This document shows positions 46,004-54,376 of a stretch of DNA of 64,000 nt, one piece after another; positions within the stretch are counted from its first letter, which is position 1; the number at the start of each line of letters is the position of its first letter. Origin of the DNA: Burkholderia sp. Bp9142 (GTDB lineage Bacteria; Pseudomonadota; Gammaproteobacteria; Burkholderiales; Burkholderiaceae); NCBI RefSeq assembly GCF_003853415.1, contig NZ_QTPP01000004.1, positions 124,001 to 188,000 of the forward strand. Reading direction: 5' to 3'. A program made the translations under genes and the position numbers. The notes beneath the pieces are model-generated. The model was not told the origin of the DNA. It searched no databases and was given only the letters and a program-made list of their open reading frames with translations.

Positions 46004-46052
46004 GCGGCGCTACCGGAAATCCGAGTAAGAAGAAACGGGAAGGCAAGGAAGA

Positions 46053-46083
46053 CGGAGAAAGGGTGCGCACCCCCCCTTCTCCG
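46053..46083 (-). terminator. Intercistronic stem-loop between pilin and usher genes
   Basis: Arms CGGAGAA(A)GGG and CCCTTCTCCG enclose a loop holding TGCGCA and part of a C7/G7 run. There is no T-run, so it is more likely a partial terminator or an mRNA-stability element that keeps pilin mRNA in excess, as known from other fimbrial operons. Function inferred. Confidence 0.5.
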
Positions 46084-46093
46084 GTATGAACGC

Positions 46094-46606
46094 TTACTGG
46101 TAGCGGACGGTGAAGTTCGCGACGCCGTCGGCGGTACCCGGCGTCACGCCGGCTGCCGTGGCTTCGTACATCGCCGCGAAGCGCGCGACGTTGGTGCCGT
46201 TTTGCAGCACGGTCGGTGCCTTCTGCTCGGCGCCGTTGTCGAGGTATTCGCCCGACGCGGCCTGCAGGCGGATGCCGACGTTGGTTGCCGAGCCGATCGT
46301 GGCGAGCAGCTTCGGCTGGCCGGCGCTCGACGTGCCCGTGAACGTGAAGTACGCGTTCTGGGCGATGCTGGTGTCGCAGTCGGTCAGCTTGATGTCGAAG
46401 TTGGTCGGCGTGGACTTGTCGCCGGCCTGCTTGAACGTATGGGTCGGCACCTTGCCGAGGTTCACGGTCTGGTTGACCGAGCCCGAGTCGATGCCGCATG
46501 CGCCCGCGACGATCTCACCCGTGAAGTTGATCGTGCCGGTGCCCTCTGCGAAGGCCGAGGTGGACAGGGCCGCGAGCGCGACAGCGGTCAGGAGGGATTT
46601 TTTCAT
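46094..46606 (-). CDS. Major fimbrial subunit (type-1/FimA-like pilin)
   Basis: A 170-residue pilin with signal peptide MKKSLLTAVALAALSTSAFA, an N-terminal donor strand (GTINFTGEIVAGACGI), two cysteines that form the pilin disulfide (about residues 38 and 77), and a C-terminal beta-zipper ending VANFTVRYQ with the penultimate Tyr. First gene of the pilin-usher-chaperone-adhesin operon; the AT-rich region upstream should contain its promoter. Confidence 0.93.
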   Translation of the reverse strand: MKKSLLTAVALAALSTSAFAEGTGTINFTGEIVAGACGIDSGSVNQTVNLGKVPTHTFKQAGDKSTPTNFDIKLTDCDTSIAQNAYFTFTGTSSAGQPKLLATIGSATNVGIRLQAASGEYLDNGAEQKAPTVLQNGTNVARFAAMYEATAAGVTPGTADGVANFTVRYQ

Positions 46607-47434
46607 GACGTTTTCCGTGAGAATTGCAAAGGGAATGGACGACGTGGCGGATACAAAAGGCAGCGTGTGGTTGGCTCCCGTCCGTCACGAGGCGGCATTA
46701 TCGAGATAAGAATGAAAGAATTTTGTAAATCATTGTCAAATCGAACATGACAATGTTTGATTTACGTTCTTCCGAATGACTCTTTCCCGAAAATCCTCAA
46801 TCCGGATATTTTCTTCCGCAGTCCTTTTCTATTTTCAGGAACCGTCTGAAATTTAAAGAAATTTCCCGTTCGCAATTGCAGCCACCCCGCACTTCCTTGC
46901 TGGCCATGGCTTTGGCTGATAACCGCGCCGAAATGACAAAATTCTGTCCAATCCCGCCATCGTTGCCCGAGTGCAACGAAAATGATTGGCGATTTTCAAC
47001 CGAGAGGAAATTAACAGGCGATTTTCACCATCTTGAATTTCTTGCGCAAACGATTGCCAAATCCATACAAACGTTTTACCGCGACACTTTGCCGCCCTGC
47101 ATTATTCGGAATGCGCGAATCAATCCAATCGTCAAGCCCGGATTAAGGCCGCGTATCAAGCCGTGTGCCAAGACGACATTCGGGGTACTGGATGGAATCG
47201 AAACAGGAGGAAGTCCGGCATGATCGGAGGCCAGTGGCAACGCGATCGGCCGCCGGGATGCGTGTCGAGTCGAAGGAGGCCCTTCGACTCGACAGCCTGG
47301 AGGAAAGACGGGGTCGACGATGCGCGCTTGCACTTATCCTCGAGCGCCGCCGGTGGCCCGTCGGCAGAAACACCGGCCGAGGCGGCGTCGACGCCTCGCA
47401 ATGCGCCGCCACCTGGCCGGCCCCGGCCAAGACA
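46607..47434. other. Intergenic region upstream of the pilin gene, AT-rich, no supported gene
   Basis: Bases from about 46690 to 47130 are strikingly AT-rich for this genome (about 40-45% GC by eye). A plus-strand frame at 46876-47223 (115 codons) has no recognised domain or good ribosome-binding site and is not called. The region probably holds the fimbrial promoter and is a typical target for H-NS-like silencing. The right part contains the hairpin at 47263-47294. Confidence 0.55.
47263..47294. repeat. Perfect 14-bp inverted repeat (hairpin)
   Basis: TGTCGAGTCGAAGG, loop AGGC, CCTTCGACTCGACA. All 14 pairs match. It lies about 140 nt downstream of the oprA stop, without a T-run on either strand. 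It may end the RND-pump transcript or stabilise its 3' end. Confidence 0.85.
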
Positions 47435-48898
47435 TCACGCGACGGACGCCCCTGCCGCCGCCCACCCGCCGCCCAGCGCGCGATACAGCGCAATCGCATT
47501 CGCGAGCCTCAGCTCCTTGAGCCGGATCAGCTCCTGCCCGGACTCGTACGTGCTGCGCTGCGCGTCGAGCAGTTCGAGATACGTCGCGACGCCGCCCGCG
47601 TAGCGGCGCTCGGCGAGTTTGAGCCGCGCGCCGTCGGCCGCGTAGACGTCCTGCTGCGCGGCGAGCTGGCGATCGATCCAGTCGCGCGCGGCGAATGCGT
47701 CGGCCACTTCGCGGAACGCGGTCTGCACGGTTTTCTCGTACTCGGCGACCGCGATGTGCTTGCGCGCGTTCGCGACGTCGAGATTCGCGCGATTGCGGCC
47801 GCCCGCGAAAATCGGCAGCGTGATGCGCGGCGCGAACGTCCACACGCTCGTGCCGCCCGCGAACAGGTTCGAGAACGCGTCGCTGACCGAACCGTAGTCG
47901 GTCGTCAGCGCAATGCGCGGGAAAAACGCCGCGCGCGCGGCGCCGATCTGCGCGTTCGCGGCCTTGAGCCGCGACTCGGCCTGCCGGATGTCCGGCCGCC
48001 GCTCGAGCAGCGTGCTCGGCACGCCGCGCGCCACCGGCGCGATCACGAGCGTATCGAGCGCGGTGCCGTCGGCGGGCACGTTGCGCGCGAAATCGCCGGT
48101 GAGCAATTGCAGCGCGCGCACCGATTGCGCATGTTGGCGCTGCAGCGCGGCCTGCGACGCACGCGCGGACGCGACCAGCATCTCGGCCGACCGCAGCTCG
48201 ATCGCGTCGCTCGTGCCGGCCGCGTAGCGGCGCTGCGTGAGCGCGGCGATACGCTCGCGCGCGTCGAGCGTGCGCTGTGCCAGCGCCAGTTGCTCGTGCA
48301 ACGATCGCTCCGACACGTACGCCCCGGCGACTTCGGCAATCACGCCGATGCGCACCGTGCGCTGCGCATCGGCCGTCGCGAAATACTCGGCGAGCGCCGC
48401 ATCGGACAGGTTGCGCACGCGGCCGAACAGGTCGAGCTCGTACGCGCTGATGCCGACGCCCGCGCGATACAGCCCGCTGATCGCGCTTTGGCGCACGACC
48501 GGATCGTACTGGCGCGTGCGTTCGTAGCCGAGGTTCGCGTCGACCGACGGCATCAGGTCCGCGCGCTGCACGCCGTACAGCGCGCGCGCCTCGTCGAGCC
48601 GGCCGGCCGCGATCCGCAGGTCGCGGTTGTTCGCGAGCGCCGCGTCGATCCAGGCCTGCAGCGCCGGATCGGTGAAATACGCATGCCAGTCGTCGAGCAG
48701 CGCGGCGTCAGCAGCGTCAGCAGCAGCAGCCGCTTCAACCGCCTGCTGCGTGCCGCCATCGACCGGCGCATAGCTGGCCGGCACCGGCGGCGCCGGCCGC
48801 TCGTAACGCGGCGCGAGCGAGCAGCCCGCGAGCGCGAGCGCGGCGGCCAGCGCGAGCTGAACCCTTGGCGCGGCGCGTGCATTCAACGCAAACATCAT
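47435..48898 (-). CDS. oprA: RND efflux outer-membrane lipoprotein (OprA/OprM family)
   Basis: A 487-residue TolC/NodT-family outer-membrane factor. A lipoprotein signal ends in the lipobox LALAGC (Cys about 26), followed by SLAPRYERPAPPVP. The two repeats of the family are visible (EIAGAYVSERSLHEQL-like helix pairs, LLERRPDIRQAESRLKAAN and ARAAFFPRIALTTDYG). It completes the AmrAB-OprA-type pump. The ATG at 48898 overlaps the amrB stop. Confidence 0.93.
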   Translation of the reverse strand: MMFALNARAAPRVQLALAAALALAGCSLAPRYERPAPPVPASYAPVDGGTQQAVEAAAAADAADAALLDDWHAYFTDPALQAWIDAALANNRDLRIAAGRLDEARALYGVQRADLMPSVDANLGYERTRQYDPVVRQSAISGLYRAGVGISAYELDLFGRVRNLSDAALAEYFATADAQRTVRIGVIAEVAGAYVSERSLHEQLALAQRTLDARERIAALTQRRYAAGTSDAIELRSAEMLVASARASQAALQRQHAQSVRALQLLTGDFARNVPADGTALDTLVIAPVARGVPSTLLERRPDIRQAESRLKAANAQIGAARAAFFPRIALTTDYGSVSDAFSNLFAGGTSVWTFAPRITLPIFAGGRNRANLDVANARKHIAVAEYEKTVQTAFREVADAFAARDWIDRQLAAQQDVYAADGARLKLAERRYAGGVATYLELLDAQRSTYESGQELIRLKELRLANAIALYRALGGGWAAAGASVA

Positions 48899-51800
48899 CG
48901 AGAACCCTCCATCGTCGCCGGCTGCGATCCGCCGCGCCGGCGCGGGCCGACGTCGAACAGGCGGCCGACGATCACGAAAAACAGCGGGACGAGGAACACC
49001 GCGAGCACCGTCGCCGTGATCACGCCGCCGAGCACGCCGGTGCCGATCGCCATCTGCGCGCCGGACGCGGCGCCCGACGCGAACGCGAGCGGCAGCACGC
49101 CGACGCCGAACGCGAGCGACGTCATCACGATCGGCCGCAACCGCAGGCGCGCGGCCTCGAGCGCGGCGTCGACGAGCGACATGCGCTGCGCGACCAGATC
49201 CTTCGCGACCTCGACGATCAGGATCGCGTTCTTCGCGGACAACCCGATCGTCGCGATCAGCCCCACCTTGAAATAGATGTCGTTCGGCATCGCGCGCAGC
49301 GTGACGCCGAGCACCGCGCCGATCACGCCGAGCGGCACGACCAGCATCACTGCGAACGGGATCGACCAGCTCTCGTACAGCGCCGCGAGCGCGAGGAACA
49401 CGACGAGCACCGACAGCGCGAACAGCATTGGCGCCTGCGCACCCGACAGCCGCTCCTCGAACGACTGTCCCGACCACGCGTGGCCGATGCCGGCCGGCAG
49501 CTTCGCGGCGAGCCGCTCGATCGCGGCCATCGCTTCGCCGCTGCTGTGCCCGGGCGCGGCCGAGCCGTTGATCGTGAACGACGGATAGCCGTTGTAGCGC
49601 GTGAGCTGCGGCGGCCCGAGCGTCCAGTGCAGCGTCGCGAACGCCGCGAGCGGCACCATCTCGCCGCGCGCGTTGCGCACGCGCAGCTTCTTCACGTCGT
49701 CCGGATCGAGCCGGTGCAGCCCGTCGGCCTGCACGACCACACGGCGCACCTGCGTGCCGTGCATGAAGTCGCCGATATAGTCGGAGCCGAACATCACCGC
49801 GAGCGTCGTGTTGATCTCCTCCATCGACACGCCGAGCGCCGACGCCTTCGCGCGATCGATGTCGAGCTTCAGTTGCGGCGCGTCCTGCGTGCCGGCGAAC
49901 ATCAGGTCGGCGAGCGCCGCGTCCTTGCCGCCCGCCGCCAGCAGTTGCTCGCGCGCGGCGCTGAACGCCGCATGGTCGAGCCCGCCGCGGTTCTGCAGCC
50001 GGAAGTCGAAGCCGCTCGTCGAACCGAGATCGGGCAGCGCCGGCGAATTCATCGCGAACACCGTGGTGTTCGCCGTGCCCGCGAAGCGCTCGTTGATGCG
50101 CGCGACGATCGCCTGCACGTGATCGCGCCCGGCCTTGCGCGCCGTCCAGTTCTTCAGCGTGACGAAGATCATCCCGCCGTTCGGCCCCTCGCCGTACAGG
50201 TTGAAGCCGCCGAGCGCGAACGTGTACGCGGCCGGCTCGTCGTGACGAATATACGATTCGACCTCGCGCACGCTCTGCATCGTTTCCGCGAGCGGCGTGC
50301 CCTGCGGCCGGATCACCATCACCATGAAGTTGCCCTGGTCCTCGTCGGGCAGGAACGCGGTCGGCAGTTGCGTGAGCATCAGCGCGGCGGCCGCGGTCAG
50401 CGCGCCATACACGACGAGCCAGCGCAGCGGCTTCTTCAGCATCGCGCCGACGCGCGCCGCATAACGCTGCGTCGAACGCGCGACGAAGCGGTTGAACCAG
50501 CCGAAGAAGCCGCGCTTCTCGTGATGCTCGCCGGACACCGGCTTGAGCAGCGTCGCGCACAGCGCGGGTGTCAGCGACAGCGCGAGAAACGCCGAGAAGC
50601 CGATCGACACCGCGAGCGACAGCGCGAACTGCCGGTAGATGTTGCCCACCGCGCCGCCGAAGAACGCCATCGGCACGAACACCGACGTCAGCACGACCGT
50701 GATGCCGACGATCGCGCCGCTGATCTGCCGCATCGCCTTCACCGTCGCGTCGTACGGGCCGAGCCCTTCCTCGACCATCAGCCGCTCGACATTCTCGACG
50801 ACGACGATCGCATCGTCGACGAGGATGCCGATCGCGAGCACCATCCCGAACATCGTCAGCACGTTGATCGAGAAACCGGCCGCATACATCACGCCGAACG
50901 TGCCCGCGAGCGCGACCGGCACGACGAGCGTGGGAATCAGCGTCGCGCGCAGGTTCTGCATGAACAGGAACATCACGAGGAACACCAGCACGCCGGCCTC
51001 GATCAGCGTCGTGACGACCTTGTTCATCGACACGCGCACGAACGACGACGTCTCGTACGGGATCTGGTAGGTCACGCCCGGCGGGAAATACGCGGACAAC
51101 TCGTCCATCGCCGCCCGCACGCGCTTCTCGGTGGACACCGCGTTCGAGCCCGGCGCGAGCTTGATGCCCATCCCGGTCGCGACCTTGCCGTTCACGTACG
51201 ACGGATAGTTGTAGTCGTTGCCGCCGAATTCGATGCGCGCGACGTCGCGCAGGTAGAGCGCGGAGCCGTCCGGCTGCGTGCGCAGCGCGATCGCGCCGAA
51301 ATCGGCCGGCGTCTTCAGCGGCGCGTCGGCGAACACCGTCGCCGCGATCGGCGCGCTGTCCGGCACCGCGCCGCGGCCGATGTCGCCGACCGTCACGCGC
51401 GCGTTGTGCGCACGCACGGCCGATGCGATATCCGATGCGGTGAGGCGGTGCCCGGCCATCTTCACCGGGTCGGGCCAGATCCGCATCGCATATTCAGCGC
51501 CCCAGAACTGCACGCGCCCGACGCCGTCCACGCGGCGCAGCGCCTGCACGACGTTCGCCGACGCGTACTCGCCGAGCTGCACGTCGGTCATCCGGCCATC
51601 GTCGGACGTCAGCGACACGACGAACTGGATGTTGTCGGCAGCCTTCTCGACCTGGATGCCGCCGCGCCGCACCGGCTCGGGCAACCGCGCCTCGACCGTC
51701 TTCAGCCGGTTCTGCACCTCGACGGCCGCGAGATCGGCGTTGACGCCCTGCTTGAACGTCAGGTACAGCGACGCCGCCCCGGCGCTGCTCGTCGCCGACG

Positions 51801-52032
51801 TATACAGCAGCCCCGGCGCGCCGTTCATCTCGCGCTCGATCAGCGCGGTCACCGATTCCTCGACGACCTGCGCGGACGCGCCCGGATAGGTCGCATAGAT
51901 GCTGACGACGGGCGGCGCGATGTCCGGGTACTGCGCAACCGGCAGCGCGCGAATCGCGAACATGCCGCCCATCGTGATGAAGAGTGCGATCACCCACGCG
52001 AAGACGGGGCGATCGATGAAGAAACGTGCCAT
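48895..52032 (-). CDS. amrB: RND efflux inner-membrane transporter, AmrB type
   Basis: A 1045-residue HAE1-class RND pump: MARFFIDRPVFAWVIALFIT at the N-terminus, ATYPGASAQVVEESVTALIE in the porter domain, the proton-relay Asp pair in GILVDDAIVVVENVER (TM4), and the C-terminal EAARLRLRPIVMTSLAF. Full length with two porter halves. In Burkholderia the AmrAB-OprA pump exports aminoglycosides and macrolides; assignment to this specific pump rests on operon structure and the divergent TetR gene. 15 nt after amrA. Confidence 0.93.
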   Translation of the reverse strand: MARFFIDRPVFAWVIALFITMGGMFAIRALPVAQYPDIAPPVVSIYATYPGASAQVVEESVTALIEREMNGAPGLLYTSATSSAGAASLYLTFKQGVNADLAAVEVQNRLKTVEARLPEPVRRGGIQVEKAADNIQFVVSLTSDDGRMTDVQLGEYASANVVQALRRVDGVGRVQFWGAEYAMRIWPDPVKMAGHRLTASDIASAVRAHNARVTVGDIGRGAVPDSAPIAATVFADAPLKTPADFGAIALRTQPDGSALYLRDVARIEFGGNDYNYPSYVNGKVATGMGIKLAPGSNAVSTEKRVRAAMDELSAYFPPGVTYQIPYETSSFVRVSMNKVVTTLIEAGVLVFLVMFLFMQNLRATLIPTLVVPVALAGTFGVMYAAGFSINVLTMFGMVLAIGILVDDAIVVVENVERLMVEEGLGPYDATVKAMRQISGAIVGITVVLTSVFVPMAFFGGAVGNIYRQFALSLAVSIGFSAFLALSLTPALCATLLKPVSGEHHEKRGFFGWFNRFVARSTQRYAARVGAMLKKPLRWLVVYGALTAAAALMLTQLPTAFLPDEDQGNFMVMVIRPQGTPLAETMQSVREVESYIRHDEPAAYTFALGGFNLYGEGPNGGMIFVTLKNWTARKAGRDHVQAIVARINERFAGTANTTVFAMNSPALPDLGSTSGFDFRLQNRGGLDHAAFSAAREQLLAAGGKDAALADLMFAGTQDAPQLKLDIDRAKASALGVSMEEINTTLAVMFGSDYIGDFMHGTQVRRVVVQADGLHRLDPDDVKKLRVRNARGEMVPLAAFATLHWTLGPPQLTRYNGYPSFTINGSAAPGHSSGEAMAAIERLAAKLPAGIGHAWSGQSFEERLSGAQAPMLFALSVLVVFLALAALYESWSIPFAVMLVVPLGVIGAVLGVTLRAMPNDIYFKVGLIATIGLSAKNAILIVEVAKDLVAQRMSLVDAALEAARLRLRPIVMTSLAFGVGVLPLAFASGAASGAQMAIGTGVLGGVITATVLAVFLVPLFFVIVGRLFDVGPRRRGGSQPATMEGSR

Positions 52033-52047
52033 GGTGGTTCGAACCGG

Positions 52048-53250
52048 TCAGGTTTGACGGGCGGCCGCGTGCGATGCGGCCGCTGCCGGCGCCGCCTTCG
52101 ACGGCGGCGCCTTTTCGACGGGCTTGACGGCCGTATCGGGCGCGAACTGCGCGGCGTCGTCGACGATCACGCGCTCGCCGCCCGCGAGGCCGCGCGTGAT
52201 ACGCCAGTCACGGCCGCTCATCTGGTCGGCCGTGACCTCGACGTCCTTCACCTTGCCGTTCGCACCGACGACGCGCACCGACGTGCGGTCGGCCGTGCGC
52301 AGCAGCGCGTCGCGCGGCACGAGGATCGCCCGCTGGTCGACGGCCGTGTCGAGCGCGATCCGCACATACGCGCCCGGCAGCAGCTCGCGCTCCGGATTCG
52401 GGAACAGCGCGCGCATCGCGACGGTGTCGGTGGTCGGATCGACCGCGAGATCGCTGAACAGCAGCTTGCCCTTCAGCGGATACGCGGTGCCGTCGGCGCG
52501 CAGCAGCGTCACCGCGACGTCGTGCTGCGCAATGCCCGTCGCGCGCCCGCTCTTCACCGCGCGGCGCATTGCATCGACGTCGGCCGCCGGCTGCGAGAAA
52601 TTCACGTAGATCGGATCGAGCTGCTCGACGGTCGTGAGCGGCGTCGCCTGGTCCTGGCCGACGAGCGCGCCTTCCGTCACGAGCGCGCGCCGTGCGCGGC
52701 CGGCGATCGGCGCGGTGACGGTCGCGTAGTCGAGCTGCAATTGCGCGCGCGCGAGCTCGGCCTTCGCCGATGCAACCTCGGCCTTCGCCTGCGTGTCGGC
52801 CGCGACGGCCTCGGTGTGGTCGCGCTCGCTGACGGCGCGGTCGTGCACGAGATCGTCGTAACGGCGGCGCTTGTCGCTCGCCGCGAGCGCGGCGGCCTGC
52901 GCCTTCGCGAGCGCGCCCTGCGCGGCGTCGCGCGCGGCCTTCAGCGGCGCGGGATCGATGCGGAACAGCACCGCGCCCTGCTTCACTTCCTGGCCTTCGT
53001 CGTAAGTCCGCGCGGTGACGATGCCCGCGACCCGCGCGCGCACTTCCGCCTGCCGATACGCGTCGAGCCGGCCCGGCAATTCGACGGTCATCGGCACGGG
53101 CGTCGGACGCACCGTCACGACCGTCGCGCTCTGAATGGCCTCCGGCGCGTTGTCTTGTCCGCCCTTTCCGCATCCGGCCACGGCCAGCATGGCCGCGAGC
53201 GCGAACGGCGCCAGCCGAAGGCGGCGCCCCAGGGTGCGTTTGTCATTCAT
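52048..53250 (-). CDS. amrA: RND efflux periplasmic adaptor, AmrA type
   Basis: A 400-residue membrane-fusion protein. Lipobox LAVAGC (Cys about 27) anchors it in the inner membrane. The barrel-sandwich domain includes ELPGRLDAYRQAEVRARVAG and GAVLFRIDPAPLKA, an alpha-hairpin follows, then TVTAPIAGRARRALVTEGAL. It is the first gene of the pump operon and divergent from amrR, with a palindromic operator in the shared region. Confidence 0.93.
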   Translation of the reverse strand: MNDKRTLGRRLRLAPFALAAMLAVAGCGKGGQDNAPEAIQSATVVTVRPTPVPMTVELPGRLDAYRQAEVRARVAGIVTARTYDEGQEVKQGAVLFRIDPAPLKAARDAAQGALAKAQAAALAASDKRRRYDDLVHDRAVSERDHTEAVAADTQAKAEVASAKAELARAQLQLDYATVTAPIAGRARRALVTEGALVGQDQATPLTTVEQLDPIYVNFSQPAADVDAMRRAVKSGRATGIAQHDVAVTLLRADGTAYPLKGKLLFSDLAVDPTTDTVAMRALFPNPERELLPGAYVRIALDTAVDQRAILVPRDALLRTADRTSVRVVGANGKVKDVEVTADQMSGRDWRITRGLAGGERVIVDDAAQFAPDTAVKPVEKAPPSKAAPAAAASHAAARQT

Positions 53251-53307
53251 AGGTGACCTCGGATCGTTCGCCGCCGATACAATGCGGCGGCTCAGGGTGG
53301 CCGATTA

Positions 53308-53327
53308 TAATCAGTCACGACTGATTA
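53308..53327. promoter_or_regulatory. Palindromic operator in the amrR-amrA region
   Basis: TAATCAGTC-AC-GACTGATTA, 9-bp perfect arms. It overlaps a TATAAT at 53306-53311 that reads on both strands. The position midway between amrR and amrA fits a TetR-type repressor site controlling both directions. Confidence 0.75.
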
Positions 53328-53400
53328 AATACATGCGGATGCAATCCGGCCGCCCCACTGTCTCAATAAAGCGACAGCGAACTGTAAGGAAATTCATGAC

Positions 53401-54048
53401 ATGGCCCGCAAGACCCGGGAAGAATCGCTCGCCATCAAGCACCGGATCCTCGACGCCGCCGAGCTCGTGCTGCTCGAGAAAGGCGTCGCGCAAACCGCGA
53501 TGGCGGACCTCGCCGAGGCCGCCGGGATGTCGCGGGGCGCCGTGTACGGCCACTACCGCAACAAGATGGAAGTGTGTCTCGCGATGTGCGACCGCGCGTT
53601 CGCGCGGACGTCGGAAGGGTTCGAGGCAGTCGACAGCCTGCCCGCGTTCGCCACGCTGCGCCGCGCGGCGTCGCATTACCTGCGGCAATGCGGCGAGCCC
53701 GGCGCGATGCAGCGCGTGCTCGTGATCCTCTACACGAAGTGCGAGCAGAGCGAGGAGAACGGTGCGCTGCTGCGGCGCCGCATGCTGCTCGAATTGCAGA
53801 TGCTGCGCATCACGAAGGCGCTGCTGCGCCGCGCGATCGCGGCCGGCGAAATCGCCGCCGATCTCGACGTGCATCTCGCGGCCGTCTATCTCGTGTCGCT
53901 GCTCGAGGGCGTGTTCGCGTCGATGATCTGGACCAACCGCTTGCGCGGCAATCTGTGGAACGACGCGGAAGCGATGCTCGACGCCGGTTTCGACGCGGTC
54001 AGGCGCTCCGGCGCACTGCGCGTGCGCACGCAAAAATTGCCTGCCTGA
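53401..54048 (+). CDS. amrR: TetR-family repressor AmrR
   Basis: A 215-residue TetR/AcrR-type regulator. The N-terminal DNA-binding domain has ILDAAELVLLEKGVAQTAMA and the HTH DLAEAAGMSRGAVYGHYRNK, closest to AcrR/TtgR. The C-terminal ligand domain has the efflux-repressor pattern LLEGVFASMIWTN. Divergent from amrAB-oprA with the palindrome in between, so repression of the pump and itself is the natural role. Followed by an intrinsic terminator. Confidence 0.93.
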   Translation: MARKTREESLAIKHRILDAAELVLLEKGVAQTAMADLAEAAGMSRGAVYGHYRNKMEVCLAMCDRAFARTSEGFEAVDSLPAFATLRRAASHYLRQCGEPGAMQRVLVILYTKCEQSEENGALLRRRMLLELQMLRITKALLRRAIAAGEIAADLDVHLAAVYLVSLLEGVFASMIWTNRLRGNLWNDAEAMLDAGFDAVRRSGALRVRTQKLPA

Positions 54049-54266
54049 CGAAAGATACGCAATAAATACTGATTTAACCCCGATTTACCGCACTGCGAAA
54101 CGAATGCGCCGACCCTCTTTAAAATTTTTAACGTTTCGCGGAACATCGGTAGACTGTCGCTGTCATCTTTCTTTAGCGTCTTCGTGATAATCCGGGTGCG
54201 ACCCGGAAAGTTCACGCCGCCGTTCGAAGCGGGCCCGCCCGCGAGTTGGGTCGAACGGGAACGACA
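54049..54266. other. Spacer after amrR
   Basis: About 220 nt without a gene. The segment around 54115-54140 is A/T-rich (TTTAAAATTTTTAACG) and could hold a promoter. Otherwise nothing recognisable before the terminator. Confidence 0.4.
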
Positions 54267-54292
54267 CAGGCCCCGCCGGGGCCTGTTTTGTT
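54267..54292 (+). terminator. Intrinsic terminator downstream of amrR
   Basis: Perfect 8-bp stem CAGGCCCC/GGGGCCTG with loop GCC, then TTTTGTT. It lies 219 nt after amrR and 85 nt before the M23 peptidase gene, so it ends the amrR transcript or acts as a leader attenuator for the next gene. Confidence 0.85.
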
Positions 54293-54376
54293 GCACGCCC
54301 GTCGCCCGCCCCGTCGCCGCCCGACGGATTCGCCGCCGATGGCTCCTGCCCACACCTCTTTGAACCGCTTTCCTGG

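Noticed and set aside
46876..47223. 115-codon plus-strand frame in the AT-rich region
   Set aside because: No ribosome-binding site, no recognisable family, composition changes midway. Kept only as part of the intergenic description.
48865..53256. 1463-codon plus-strand frame across amrB and amrA
   Set aside because: Antisense shadow of the RND genes; extreme Arg/His content.
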